DNA of 64,000 nt from Daphnia pulex (Eukaryota; Arthropoda; Branchiopoda; Diplostraca; Daphniidae), in the NCBI RefSeq assembly GCF_021134715.1, contig NC_060021.1, positions 1,674,001-1,738,000 of the forward strand, given 5' to 3'. This document shows positions 30,623-41,600 of the stretch, one piece after another (the stretch's first letter is position 1; the number at the start of each line of letters is the position of its first letter). The notes below the pieces were generated by a model, which was given only the letters and a program-made list of their open reading frames with translations, ran no database searches and was not told the origin of the DNA. The translations under genes were made by a program, and so were the position numbers.

Positions 30623-32726
30623 ATGTTTACGCAACATCGAAATCAATTTCTTTTTATCCATATCAACATATCGCATGAAAATTAAAGCCAGTTCACTATA
30701 CAGCGTTAAATGATTTGAATATCGTAATAATGATGTGTAGACCAATTCATTTTTTTTAAATGAAATGACAATAAGAAATAATTTTAAAGAAATAACCGCC
30801 GTGAAATTATCTCCTCTCGACTCTCGAGACGAATATTATTATTATTATTTTTCTTACACAATTTATCGCATGTTTGCTTTTCTATAAAACAAGAAGTCAG
30901 TTGGCTCTGCTGTTGGCTGGCGTTGGAGCGTTTACAAACAGCAGTGGGAAAAACCGAGAGAAAAAAAAATTACGATTTTCGGGGACAGAATGAACTTGTT
31001 GTTTGGTTGGTCGACTCATACTCCGTCAGCGATTAAAGAAAATAAGCTCTTTTAATTTTGGCGACTCGCGAAGCAAATCGATGGCAATTTGCGGAATTTT
31101 GACAATTTTAATTCAAGAAATTGAAATTAGATAGAAAATTAATTCAAATTCCTAAATTGATTTGTCGTGGACTAACAAACGTTTAGGGGAATAAACAATT
31201 GAATGACATTAAATTAATTTGTAACAAATATTTAGACTTATTTCTGTGATTCATGAATACTGAAAAATAATAAAACTATTGAATTGAAAAAAAAAATCGA
31301 TAATTCTTGTTTGAATTTATGTAGGTTGGCATGGCCGCCTATATTAACATATTAACACGTAACACCGAAATGAAATCGAAATGAAATCGAAATGAAACGG
31401 AGGCTGAAGAAAATAATTAATTGTGGACTAACATTTTTCCCGCGGTTATGATTAATGAAAAATTCGAAGAATTGTGTAAGCGCGCGACATGACGTCACCT
31501 TTGCCGGCATAAGAATCATGTACACTGTCTTAAAAGAGCCCAACCATATCGCATCAGTTCACTCGTCTTTAGCGTGAAAACATTTACACAATTTCCGGAT
31601 GCTGCTGAAGTACTGACTATTGCTAGTAGGCTAACAATTGTTCTGTCGTCTGATAATGTGTATAGATAAAAATTCATTTCCTTATAGAACATGTTCTCTT
31701 TTCAATTGATTTAAGGTGTGATAACATTTAATAAAAACCAGATAAAAACAGTCCGGGGCTATAGATGTTGCATTGTTATGTTGATAAGTTGTATAAGTTA
31801 GATTAGAAATGGAGGAAAAATCACCGTCCCTCAGCATGACGGTGATAAATTCATCTTTCCTATTCTGCCCAAACGATAACGGAATCATGACGGAATATTG
31901 GAGTTCTATGGCGTTCGTTAATATGGGAGCCTCTTTATGCGAAATAATTTCTGGACTAATAAAATAAAATTGAACGGCTGCTGGCCAAAAAGAGACTGAT
32001 ATAGGCTACACTGTCTCCAATCATCGTCGGTCGACACCGCGTTTGTTGCTGGCATGAAAAGTTATACCTGATGCTCTGGACTGGAGTCCCAAAGGTCGTG
32101 ATGTTGGTTATGATGACAGAGTAGATTGCTACGTAGAGCTAATATTGAACTTCCGTTTTTTTTCTATATCATTTCATGAACCGAGCATTTATGTTATTAG
32201 GATTACAATGAACGCATCCAATTAACTTCCTCAGACGAGACTCGAACGTGTAATTTTCAGACGTCAATACTGAAATCTTTATTAAATCGGCGCTTTATCC
32301 AGCATTTAGCTACATAGTACTGAATACTAATTAAGCATCTATGTAATACAACAGACGTAAAATTTTAAAAAGCAAATAATATGTTACTGAACCAAATGCA
32401 ACTTTTCTGTAGAACTCTAAATGCGAGTTTGCAGTACCGTGTTACTGGTTTTTGCGGGGTTTTTGTATTAGGCACCGATATTGACCTAGAAATGAAGGAC
32501 ATAACCGTCACCGTTGGTCACTTGAGCCCTTCCTACTTTCCTGTGGAAGCATCTAGAGCACAGCCACACCTTAACTGGAGAGAAAAAGTAAAATGAGGAA
32601 GACGTACGTGATTCTACCTAGTTCCTCTTTCTATAATGCGGAAGACCAAGATTATGTTTAAGGGTTTTCAACCTTGCTGGAAGGCACAGAACGGCGCACC
32701 ACACCAAAAGGAACGAAACTGTTTCG
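30623..32726. other. Intergenic; one orphan promoter-like site
   Basis: AT-rich DNA without a supported gene. Around 31525-31565 TTAAAAGAGC..CATCAGTTCACTCGTC resembles the TATAAAAGCTCC..ATCAGTTCACTCTTC start of the cuticle gene at 32727. No cuticle coding sequence follows it. Confidence 0.5.
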
Positions 32727-32762
32727 TATAAAAGCTCCGACATGTTGCGAACCAAATCAGTT
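32727..32762 (+). promoter_or_regulatory. Core promoter of cuticle-like gene
   Basis: TATAAAA at 32727-32733 and TCAGTT at 32757-32762, 30 bases apart, as in arthropod TATA/initiator promoters. The ATG follows 48 bases later. Confidence 0.82.
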
Positions 32763-32809
32763 CACTCTTCTCCCTCTTCCGCGCTCAAACAATTTTTAAG
32801 TGAATCGAC

Positions 32810-33518
32810 ATGAAGACCTCAGTAAATTATTACAATCAACTAAACAATTTATAATCTCATAACTAATAGGACGGATGGAATTGTTTGTCCGTGTTTGTCA
32901 CATTTTCCAAAGGTTGTCGTCGTCGTCTTGAATCTTGATGGCCTGTGCCGCCGTCTCTGCCCAGATCCCGGCCGGTTGGAACTACAATCCATTCCTTTAC
33001 TACCCGTTCACCGCACAACCAGCGCCCGTCCAGGAAACGGCCAAAGTTGCCGCCGCCCGTGCCGCTCACTTGGCAGCCCACAGCCCCACACTTCCGCCGG
33101 AGGATCCAGCAGGGTGGTCGCCGTACAACCTGTTCCTGTTGTTTGGGGACAACCAGCAGGTGCCGTTTTGGACACACCCGAAGTGATGGCCGCCACCCTC
33201 GAGCATTACCGGGCCTACAACGCCGCCGCTGCAGCCAACGGAATCATGGCCTTCCTGCCCGCCAGATACGCCAACATGCCATTCGGTATGCCCCAACAGG
33301 TCCAGGAGACTCCCGAAGTGGCCGCAGCTCGTCGTGCTCATTTGGCAGCTCACGCTCACGCCACCGCCCGAGTAGCGAAAGTGGTGGTTCCCGTTCAGCC
33401 GCTTCCATCAGCGGTGGTCGTTGCTCCCCCTCAACCCGTCCAGGACACCCCTGAAGTTCACGCCGCTAAAATGGCCTTTTTCCGCGCCTTTCACGAAGCT
33501 GCCGTTCGATCTGGTTAA
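32810..33518 (+). CDS. Cuticle-like secreted protein with repeated DTPEV motifs, double frameshift
   Basis: Exon 1 is ATG AAG ACC TCA (32810-32821), the intron is 91 nt, and exon 2 starts at 32913. The body repeats a motif of the type VxDTPEVxAAxxxF: VQETAKVAAARAAHL, VLDTPEVMAATLEHY, VQETPEVAAARRAHL and VQDTPEVHAAKMAFF. The same motif occurs in the RR protein upstream, so it is probably a cuticle structural protein. Read from the ATG the frame is open to 33518. However, an extra A near 32931 throws the stretch to about 33085 out of the conserved frame, and a second shift in a C run restores it. The family-like reading in that stretch (MACAAVSAQIPAGWNYNPF) lies in the other frame. Either two sequence errors or a compensated double frameshift. 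Confidence 0.78.
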
Positions 33519-34299
33519 AATGAATGTCCATCGTGTGTAGATATCAAATTGTAAATTAGGTTATTTTCAAATTGTGCTTTTGGAGGATAATATAAAAATT
33601 AAGTTTTTAAATTGATTTCTTTTTTTTTAAATCATTTTAGCTAAAAAGGGCAGACTTAGGCTACCTGATGCTTATTGATCGTCGTTGATATCAGGATTTG
33701 TATATACAACGAGGAAGATGGACTGCCTCAATATAAATTTTTTCTTATCGAGGTCGAACGTCGACCTAGCTTATGAATTTCAATTGCAGTTCTTAGAAAA
33801 AAAAATTGCGAATAATCCTTTTAGATAAAGGCGATTGAAGGAACAAACTAATCTATTTGTGTGTTCAATCGTCATTATTTATTTTATAATGTTTATTCAG
33901 ATTTATTTCCGCATGATATTCTAATTTGCATTTAATCAAAGATTGTTCAAAAGCAATGAATATTTTTATGGATAATTTAATTAAGCTAACGATAGATTGA
34001 ATAAGAGCCTATTGCCATTATGTTATCTCGATCTCGATCATGTCTTTCCGATCCGATCATCATAGCTATCGATAATTGAGTCGACTTTCCATGGATACTT
34101 GGCTAAGTTATAATTCTATTTAAAAAAAGAAATATTCCAAATTATTGAAATGTAATATTTCGTTTTGAAATATGATTGTAAAATGTTGAGAATATAGAAA
34201 CCAATAATTATTGTGAGCTAGTAATTTTATGAAATTGAAATTATGATGAAAATGGTGGTTATTTTATGCTTGCGCATGAGGCAGTCCTCTCCCTACATC
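33519..34299. other. Intergenic, no gene recognised
   Basis: AT-rich sequence between the cuticle-like gene and the promoter of the acidic orphan gene. No open frame with a motif. Confidence 0.5.
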
Positions 34300-34307
34300 T
34301 ATATAAA
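34300..34307 (+). promoter_or_regulatory. TATA box of the acidic orphan gene
   Basis: TATATAAA lies 55-62 bases before the ATG chosen at 34362. This implies transcription starts near 34330 and that the longer frame start at 34266, upstream of the TATA box, is not used. Confidence 0.7.
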
Positions 34308-34361
34308 GGAGTGCAGTTTTGCATATACTATCAAGTATTCAGCGATTACAACAATCAAAAA

Positions 34362-34985
34362 ATGAATATTATTCTGACAATTATCAGGCCGTTTTTCATC
34401 AGACTTATGTCTTTGGTTTTTTTCGTCTTGCCTGCTGCATTTGATTACCTTTGGGAGGCATTTACAAACTACTTTCTTGATGATTTCGCGGAGTCGCCAC
34501 CAATCGTCACTGGATCCGAATTAGCGCCAGCCTCAAACGCCACAACAACCGATGTGGCCGAACTCGAATTTTGCCCTTGTTGCGAGGAAGAATACATAAA
34601 TCGAATTCTCTTGAACCAGCTGGAACTTGAAGTACAAAAGGTCTCTGAAGAAAACCAAAAGAATCGTCGGAATGCGACTGAGCCAAATTCGGATAGTGAT
34701 GAGGAATCGAATTATGAAGATGAACCATCGGCCCAGCAAGAAAACAACGAGGCAGAAGCGGAATCTCCTTCCATATCCGAGTCTTCTCAAGTTAAACCAC
34801 CAACGGATGAGACCCACACCGAGTCAAATGGCATCATTGAGGCTCCTTTAATTCCGGACACTTTTGAGGATCCCCATGCTGACTGTTGCGCTACTTGTTC
34901 ACCCATGCCAGAAGCAACTGATGCAGACCAAGGAACAGACAACGGTCGCAATACCAAGGAGACGAGCGATTTAACAAACTTGTAA
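34362..34985 (+). CDS. Orphan acidic protein with N-terminal hydrophobic segment
   Basis: 207 codons in one exon, not recognised. The start has a strongly hydrophobic stretch (IILTIIRPFFIRLMSLVFFV), a signal anchor or signal peptide. Two cysteine clusters follow (FCPCCEEE near residue 65 and DCCATCSP near 180), separated by a long acidic, Glu/Asn/Ser-rich region. The clusters could be a metal or disulfide pair. Downstream neighbours are a cuticle gene fragment at 35155 and, in the duplicated locus, a whole cuticle gene. A decayed copy of its 3' half lies at 24215. Location implies extracellular or membrane exposure; the function is unknown. Confidence 0.6.
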   Translation: MNIILTIIRPFFIRLMSLVFFVLPAAFDYLWEAFTNYFLDDFAESPPIVTGSELAPASNATTTDVAELEFCPCCEEEYINRILLNQLELEVQKVSEENQKNRRNATEPNSDSDEESNYEDEPSAQQENNEAEAESPSISESSQVKPPTDETHTESNGIIEAPLIPDTFEDPHADCCATCSPMPEATDADQGTDNGRNTKETSDLTNL

Positions 34986-35154
34986 TGGCCCTCATTCTCT
35001 ATGTTTCCCATTTCGTCAGTCCTTAGCGACTTATTCTTCTGTCAATTTGATCAAATACACACCATTTTCAAACAGCAATTCACCATATCTAATTTCATTA
35101 TTTCATTATTTCATCACAAAATATTTCTGCATCTTTTATTTGTGCCTTTTTGTC

Positions 35155-35660
35155 CGTGCTATGCGCCAAGCAGTCTTTGGCTACGGAGCTGCTCCATTTT
35201 CTTACCCCGGCTATGCCGTTTCCCCTTACGGCTTACGCCTATTCGGTTGCCGCTCCGGCCATCTACGCCGCCCCTGCCATGCCCGTCCGTGAGGCCACTT
35301 TGACCAAGGTCATCCACACCCCTGGTCACGCAGTCTCTTACTGCGTTGACTGAATTTTCGTTTAATAGCATCTCACATTTTTTTTCTATTCTTTTTATTA
35401 TCCTTTATAATTCTGCGAAATTAAATCGAATAAAATGTTTTCGGAAATTCGAAATCAATTTCTTTTTCGTCACGACATAAAAATACGCCGTCCAATTTTA
35501 AAAAAGAGCATAGAGACCTATCATATCAAAAGCTAATTCACTCTACAGCGACACAGCGTTAAATGATTCGAACAATATATTTCTGGATGCCTAGAGTAAC
35601 CTAATGATCTATGTTGTCCTCTATAATAATGTGTAGACCAAAACATATTTTTTTAAGTAT
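35155..35660 (+). pseudogene. 3' fragment of the cuticle gene, duplicated
   Basis: Corresponds to the end of the cuticle gene at 29777-30551 (from about codon QVFG, through the Tyr/Ala/Pro tail, to SYxVD and stop), plus about 300 bases of its 3' flank including AATAAAATGTTT and CAGCGTTAAATGATT. An extra base in TACGGCTTACG shifts the frame. The signal peptide and RR domain are gone. It follows the acidic gene directly, which mirrors the other locus. Confidence 0.88.
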
Positions 35661-36445
35661 CCGACTTCACCTTATATTTTCGATGGGGTTGATTAGATAA
35701 TTCTCTTCGATTGATTGATTCTTTTCTCAGTTGGTTCATCCCTTTTTTTCGGGACGAAAAACAGCACGACAATGACACTAAACCATGCCACTGTAACATA
35801 TCAAGGAACAATGCAGCATGCTACATTCGATTGTTGTTGTCGATTCGACAACGATTGTAGCACTTATTTACGTAATAGGATTTTATGTCCCCATGGTTCA
35901 AATCCAACAAAGCGGACAAACCGCAGAGCGTTGTTGCCGTAGTTGTTGGTCCATTTCACTGCACTCATACTAATAATAAAGAGCGGTCGTCTGTCACCGT
36001 TACACGGAAAATAATGAGGTAGAGGGAATCCGGTAAATAGCCTACTATAGATCAAGCGAAATTTGCAAAAACTAAGCTACATAAAAATTACAAGTTGACA
36101 TCTTTGCGCTTTGCGCAAACAAGGGGAAATTCTAGCCATCATCAGGATACCAACATTTTATAATTTTGAACACCTTTCAATACAGGCCTATATTGAAAGT
36201 TGAGACTATTAATTTAATAAATATTATTTTAAAATTAAATTCACGGACATTGCTGTTAGAATCATAAATAAATATTGTATTTTGTTGCTGTTATCATTGT
36301 TGTCTGCTTTAAATAATTTTTGAAATGAAAGCGAGCTTTGATTAGATGGGCAGCACTTAAAAATTTGATTTTTTTTAAATAAAAATTTGGCATTTCTGTA
36401 TAAATTTAAGGAACGAATAGGAGCAGCAAAAGAGACAGAAAGAAA
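35661..36445. other. Intergenic, no gene recognised
   Basis: AT-rich. A sequence resembling a tRNA B box (GGTTCAAATCC at about 35896) has no A box or cloverleaf around it. Confidence 0.5.
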
Positions 36446-37747
36446 TTATTCTGCCAAATTTCCCAGCACCCATGAACATGTATATTCTGACATTCCCTGT
36501 GCTTGAATGTTTAATACCAAATTATTTGTTGAAGAAGTAAACGAAAATTCTCCAGAGCTGGGAGCACTCGCATCAACACCAGCACCGATGCCATCTGTTA
36601 CCTAAGTAATACGTCAATTAAAGAAGATTGCAGTTAAAATAAACCAAATACATAAAAAGTATGCGATGAGAGCTGACTGGGCATCAACTGCGAAACAATT
36701 AACAAAACTGTTTTGGCTATATCAGCTCTCCTCTATACGAGTGTTTCTATTTACCTCCATAAATGAATGATTATTTCCAAGAGAAATAATATTGCACGAC
36801 AATTTAATTCTCTCGCCCATTGGCTCGATGATGAGTAAGGAACAATTTCTGTCAACGTTCCCGTTGATCTGAAACGTTCCACTAGCTTCGGCAGTAGTAA
36901 TGTCTGTCACGCCCGCTTCTCCTGGCTGGCAGACTGGAGTGGTGAAATGTATGAACAAGAAAGTGAAATATTGAAAATCATTTGGGTTATTATATATGCT
37001 AACGGTGTAGATTCTTACATGTTAAGTGGGTCGGTGTGTAATATGTTTCCAGAGATGTATTCAATTCTGCTAAGGGTTCCTCCTCAAAAGCTTCGTCGTA
37101 TTCTAATAGTTCCGATTCCTTTGGATGCTTTGTAGGCTTCTGTTTTTTGGGTGGTTTGGGTCCCTTCGTTGGTTTCCAGTGGTCTTCTGTTGGCTTTGGG
37201 TCCTTTATTGGTTTGGGCCACTTCGTCGGTTTTGGTCCCTTGGTTGGTTTATGGTCCTCGTCCGTTGGTTTTGGTCTATGGGTAGGTTTAAAGTGATGCG
37301 GTGGCTTGGGTCCCTTCGTCGGTTTTGGTTCATGAACAGGTTTGGGATGATGTGTTGGCTTGGGTCCCTTCGTCGGTTTTGGTCCTTTAGTGGGTTTTGG
37401 TTCATGAACAGGCTTGGGATGATGTGTTGGCTTGGGTCCCTTCGTTGGCTTGGGTCCCTTCGTTGGTTTGGGTCCCTTCGTTGGCTTGGGTCCCTTCGTT
37501 GGTTTGGGACCCTTCGTCGGTTTGGGTCCCTTAGTAGGTTTTGAACCGTCCGGTGGTTTGGGGCCATGCGTTGGTTTAGGTTTATGCGGTGGTTTAGGTT
37601 TTTTCGTTGGTTTGGGACCTGCCATGCCACTAGCAAACCACAAGAGCAGCGATGATTTTGCCGCGGCAGCTGCAGTAGCTGCTAGAGCTGCTGCCCCTGC
37701 TGCTCCCGCCGCAACCCCTGCAACTATAGGCCCTGCTATCGCTCCAC
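36446..37747 (-). CDS. Secreted KPTKGP-repeat protein with CUB-like domain (partial 5' end)
   Basis: Three exons are visible on the minus strand: 37747-37019, 36955-36753 and about 36603-36446. The first has an Ala/Gly-rich hydrophobic start (AGVAAGAAGAAALAATAAAA). It continues into a long Lys/Pro/Thr region built of KPTKGP hexamers, with a higher-order unit KPTHHPKPVHEPKPTKGP occurring twice. An acidic stretch (YDEAFEEEPLAEL) follows. The second and third exons give a CUB-like domain with paired cysteines (CQPGEAGVTDI, NRCSLL-type CSLLIIEP, LSCNIISL, YTCSWVLG). Removal of the two introns keeps one frame to TAA at 36448-36446. The start codon and signal peptide exon are not identified. The basic proline-rich repeat suggests an extracellular matrix or chitin-associated role; that is inference. 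Confidence 0.7.
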
Positions 37748-38043
37748 CTTGATTCAAAATAAGAATTATAGGTAGCTATAAATGAAAATGTTTGAAACTT
37801 TAAGCTTCTAATGCTGTTGTTGCTAAACAGTGACGCATATACAATAACGGGTACTAATTTGAAGCCATAGCGTTGCGTCGTTCAGTTTGTAATCCACGCC
37901 AATTTTTAGTCTTGTAATTTCTTGTGTACTTTTGACTTTTTGAGTTATTCTTTAGACTGAAATAAATTGCAACCCAGCAGTGCTTCATTTTAAAAAAATT
38001 CTGTTTTCTTATCTTCTTTTTTTAAAAATTTAATTACAGCATG

Positions 38044-38400
38044 TTATAATATTATCCAAATCATACGGGTGTAATATACATTATTCATAATACCATTGCC
38101 TCCACCGTCGCCTCCACCGTCGCCGCCAACTGCAAGACCGTCGTTGCGGATGAGCCTTCGTGAACTGTCGATGAGGAATGCGTGCTGCCCTGGAACGACG
38201 TCAGATGTTACCCATCGATCTGCACTTAATCCAGGATTGTACACTTCAGCACCGACGGCGCCCACTACAACGGGGACGTCTTGACGTGATTGGGGGAATG
38301 TCCACCATCCATTAAGAGGATTTCGTGACGTCCAACGCGAAAAAAAATGCCTTTTTCCATCTATCGTTGTGTCTTGAAAGATCAAGACAAGGCCCACCTT
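38044..38400 (-). CDS. Unrecognised open frame, possibly an exon
   Basis: A 119-residue stretch (VGLVLIFQDTTIDGKRHFFS..) ends in a GGGDGGGN repeat. Codon use and GC content are higher than in the surroundings, and a donor-like AAT|GTATAT occurs at the end. It might be an upstream exon of the KPTKGP gene, but I found no phase-compatible join. No family recognised. Confidence 0.3.
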   Translation of the reverse strand, partial: KVGLVLIFQDTTIDGKRHFFSRWTSRNPLNGWWTFPQSRQDVPVVVGAVGAEVYNPGLSADRWVTSDVVPGQHAFLIDSSRRLIRNDGLAVGGDGGGDGGGNGIMNNVYYTRMIWIIL

Positions 38401-38619
38401 CATGGAATTGCGATAAAAACGATTTTTATTATTTAAAAAAATATAACAATTACTTCTTCTTTTTTCTCTGTTCTTTTTCTGTATTATGAATAGGGGATAA
38501 ATCAAACTCAGACTTAAAGTTTCGAATTTTCCCGCCAGATGACTTGAAGAATAGAACCGTTTAAGATCTGGTTTAATCCTAGGCTGCGCTAGAGTTTTTT
38601 TTTTTGAGGCCAACTAATT

Positions 38620-41600
38620 TTTTTTTAGGCCAAGTTTTCAAATTTCCCTTAAATAATTTCGCAAATAATTGGAAAAATTATTTATGTTTCTATTTTTTCT
38701 TTATAAATGTATTCACACCTCAAAATGGGGAATAGCCAAGGATATTTGTCAGGCTCACCGTTATTAAGCTACGTTCACATCATTTGATTTTTGACCAACC
38801 ATTCTTCAACAACGGAAAACCAGTTCCCTCTCCAGTCTCCACACTATTAGGAGCTATGGTTGATCAAATCGAAATAACATTACGTAACGCTAAAAAAAAG
38901 ACTGAAGGCCTAGTGTGAACAATAATTTAATAATATAGACCTAAACAATTATTTTTTACCCCGCGTCTTAACACAGTTCAACATTTAATCATCCTCTGTC
39001 CACTAAAAAAGGTAAAATACTTACCTTAAAAAATCCAATATTTTATTTATCATTAAAAGCTTATTCGAGCTTATTGAAGTTTAGGCTTGAAGTGAAATTG
39101 GTGATGAGTGAAATGGCTTGGAAATAGGCTAATTCTAAATGTGTTATGTTTAACATTTTCACTATCGAGCAATTAAAAAAACACCTTTGGAATTAATATA
39201 GCAGACGTAGGTCTAATCGGACTAAATATCTATTACATTTCGCATAGTTCCCATGAATGGTAAACGCAGGGGGTATGGGGGACGCACTCAGATTCATCCC
39301 CCGTTTTTCACATTTTTTCTCTCCCAGATTTATATTCTCCCAATCTCTAGGTAACATTTTGCTGCAGTAGACATGATGTAACGGCGCGATGTAAGTTCCT
39401 CATCCCTGAATTTATTTTTCAAAACGGCAAACGGCCTACTATGCTAATACACAGAAAAACTTTTTGCTGGGCCACTCGAGTGCTGATGGAGGACTAGATG
39501 AGAGTTCCAGCAGTTCACTCAACGATGCGCAATTGCACAGGCCAAATTCTGGTGAAGAATATGACAAAACATTTAACCTACCATTAGCGATGAGAAAACG
39601 ACGAACTTATTATTCGCCATGATAATCTACTGCTTTGGCAGGATCACTCTGGGATCACTACGTGTGCGGAAAACTATTATCAATTAATAGTTAAATTTTA
39701 TATATAGTATAGGCTCATCACTTAAGGCAATAAGCCTTTACACGTTTCGTTTAGACAATGAATTTCGGTCAATGTGGAGATGGCGATTCACTTTGAATTT
39801 TCAACTGCTGCTGGAAGTTCTGAAAAGACACAACCTTACACGAGAAATTCTTAAAACTGTATGTCGTAGACTCGTGTCTCACTAGATTTATATTTATTGG
39901 TGTAGATTCGGAAGACCTGTTTTTCCTTCATATACCCCTTTTACCTGCCTCGTCGATTCTGTCCCGTTCCAGCGACGACGGCATTAGAAACCTTGGGCAT
40001 CTGGAATCCGAAGGAATAAGAATGGTTGCGTAACTTTAAGCCATCAGGTTCAAAGATGGATGTAAATCTTAGCATCCATACATCGTTCTTTTAACGATGG
40101 ACTCTATACGCCCCTTTTTTACATTGAATCTATCGAGTTTTGTTTCACGTACGAAAACTGGTTTTTTCTATGTATTATATCGTGAACGAAGATCATTTCG
40201 GACGAGGAACTTGTTCTGATTACTTCAAGAGAAACTCCGGCATCAGGCTATTAGACACAGTTGCGTTTATTGGGTTGTTGCAAAATGTGACTTTTAAAAA
40301 AACTGGATGTTTCAGACTCCGCAGTTTTTGTCTCCATCAAATACAAAGGAAGTTTATCATCAACCAGAATCAGTTCCTGGCATACCTGCTAAAACAGGAA
40401 AAGTTATGTCAAAGTAAAAAAAAATAAGGTCCTTGGGTATATAAATAATATCCTACGTCTTCGGATTTACGAAATAGATTTTATTTTTATCGTACTTTGT
40501 CAATCCACTATAAACCAGTCTGTCAGAAATAAGTCAGAGTTTTTGGGTGATGAAGGTGATGAACCTTATATTTTTGGCACAAAACTTTTGTTTTATCACC
40601 CCTCAATTCATTCTTCAATTCATTTTTTAAAACTACTATAGCAATCCGAAAGTATAAAATTAGTCAAATTCTTGGACGTACTTTTTCGGCTAAATCCGTA
40701 AATTAATATGCCCAATGTAGTGTAGGCTAAGTCCGGTTTGGCACAGTTCCTAATACGAGGGGATCCATAATAAAGATAATTGAAGAGAAAAACGGAGAAA
40801 AAGTGAATTAATTAACTAAAGATGAAAAATTCTGAATGGAAAGGTAGTCTATATTATTCCATGATTTTGGGTGATTCACATCACTCTTGCACGGTGAAAA
40901 TCTAATCACTTCCCCACTTATTTAACCTACAATCCTAACCTGATGTATACATCTATATAGATACGTTCTACATAAGTCAGCATACGGGCTTCAACGCACT
41001 AAAAAAATGCCCCAATTTTTTTACAATTCAGTTGCTCACGTTTCGCAACATCACGACCGTATTCTTTGCAAAATTTCCCGCAGCACTGGGACCGCGGGCA
41101 ATTTTTCTGGTGAATACGTGCTATATCCATAGTTGTTCGCTGGTTTAATAATCCTTCCTCAATTTTTATGGAAACGTTCAAGGCAATCCCAAAATTTGGT
41201 AAATTCCCGAGATGGTGCGTCTAAGGTTTTGATAATGTAACGCAATTTTTATTATGACGCATTGAAAAGAAATCGTGTAGAAATTAAACCGTTGCGATCT
41301 TCAATTGACGCTGGCCGGGCGTAGCGAGACAGTGAACGACAGTGAAGAGTGGATGTCAGATGAAAACGGCTGTCAGTTCTCTCCCAACAGGCATCATCAA
41401 CTGCTTCTTACCTTGTGGTCTTGGCAACAACTTCTATGGAATTTTCCACCAGCCAGACCATCCTTGAATCTCATTTTTGGCATAAATCGAATCACACACA
41501 CACACGATGAGAACAACATTCCTGGTTGAAAATTTTGAAATGTAAAAAGAACAATTTACATGCGAAGGGAAATGTTTTCATATCTCTTATAAGCGCCGAA

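Noticed and set aside
34266-34361. Longer N-terminus for the acidic orphan protein
   Set aside because: A TATA box lies at 34300-34307, after that start; the ATG at 34362 is the first one downstream of a plausible transcription start.
35880-35910. tRNA B-box-like GGTTCAAATCC
   Set aside because: No A box, no acceptor stem and no cloverleaf can be drawn around it.
37125-37752. Gly/Leu-rich frames on the plus strand opposite the KPTKGP gene
   Set aside because: They are complements of the repeat; the minus-strand reading has splice sites and a CUB-like domain.
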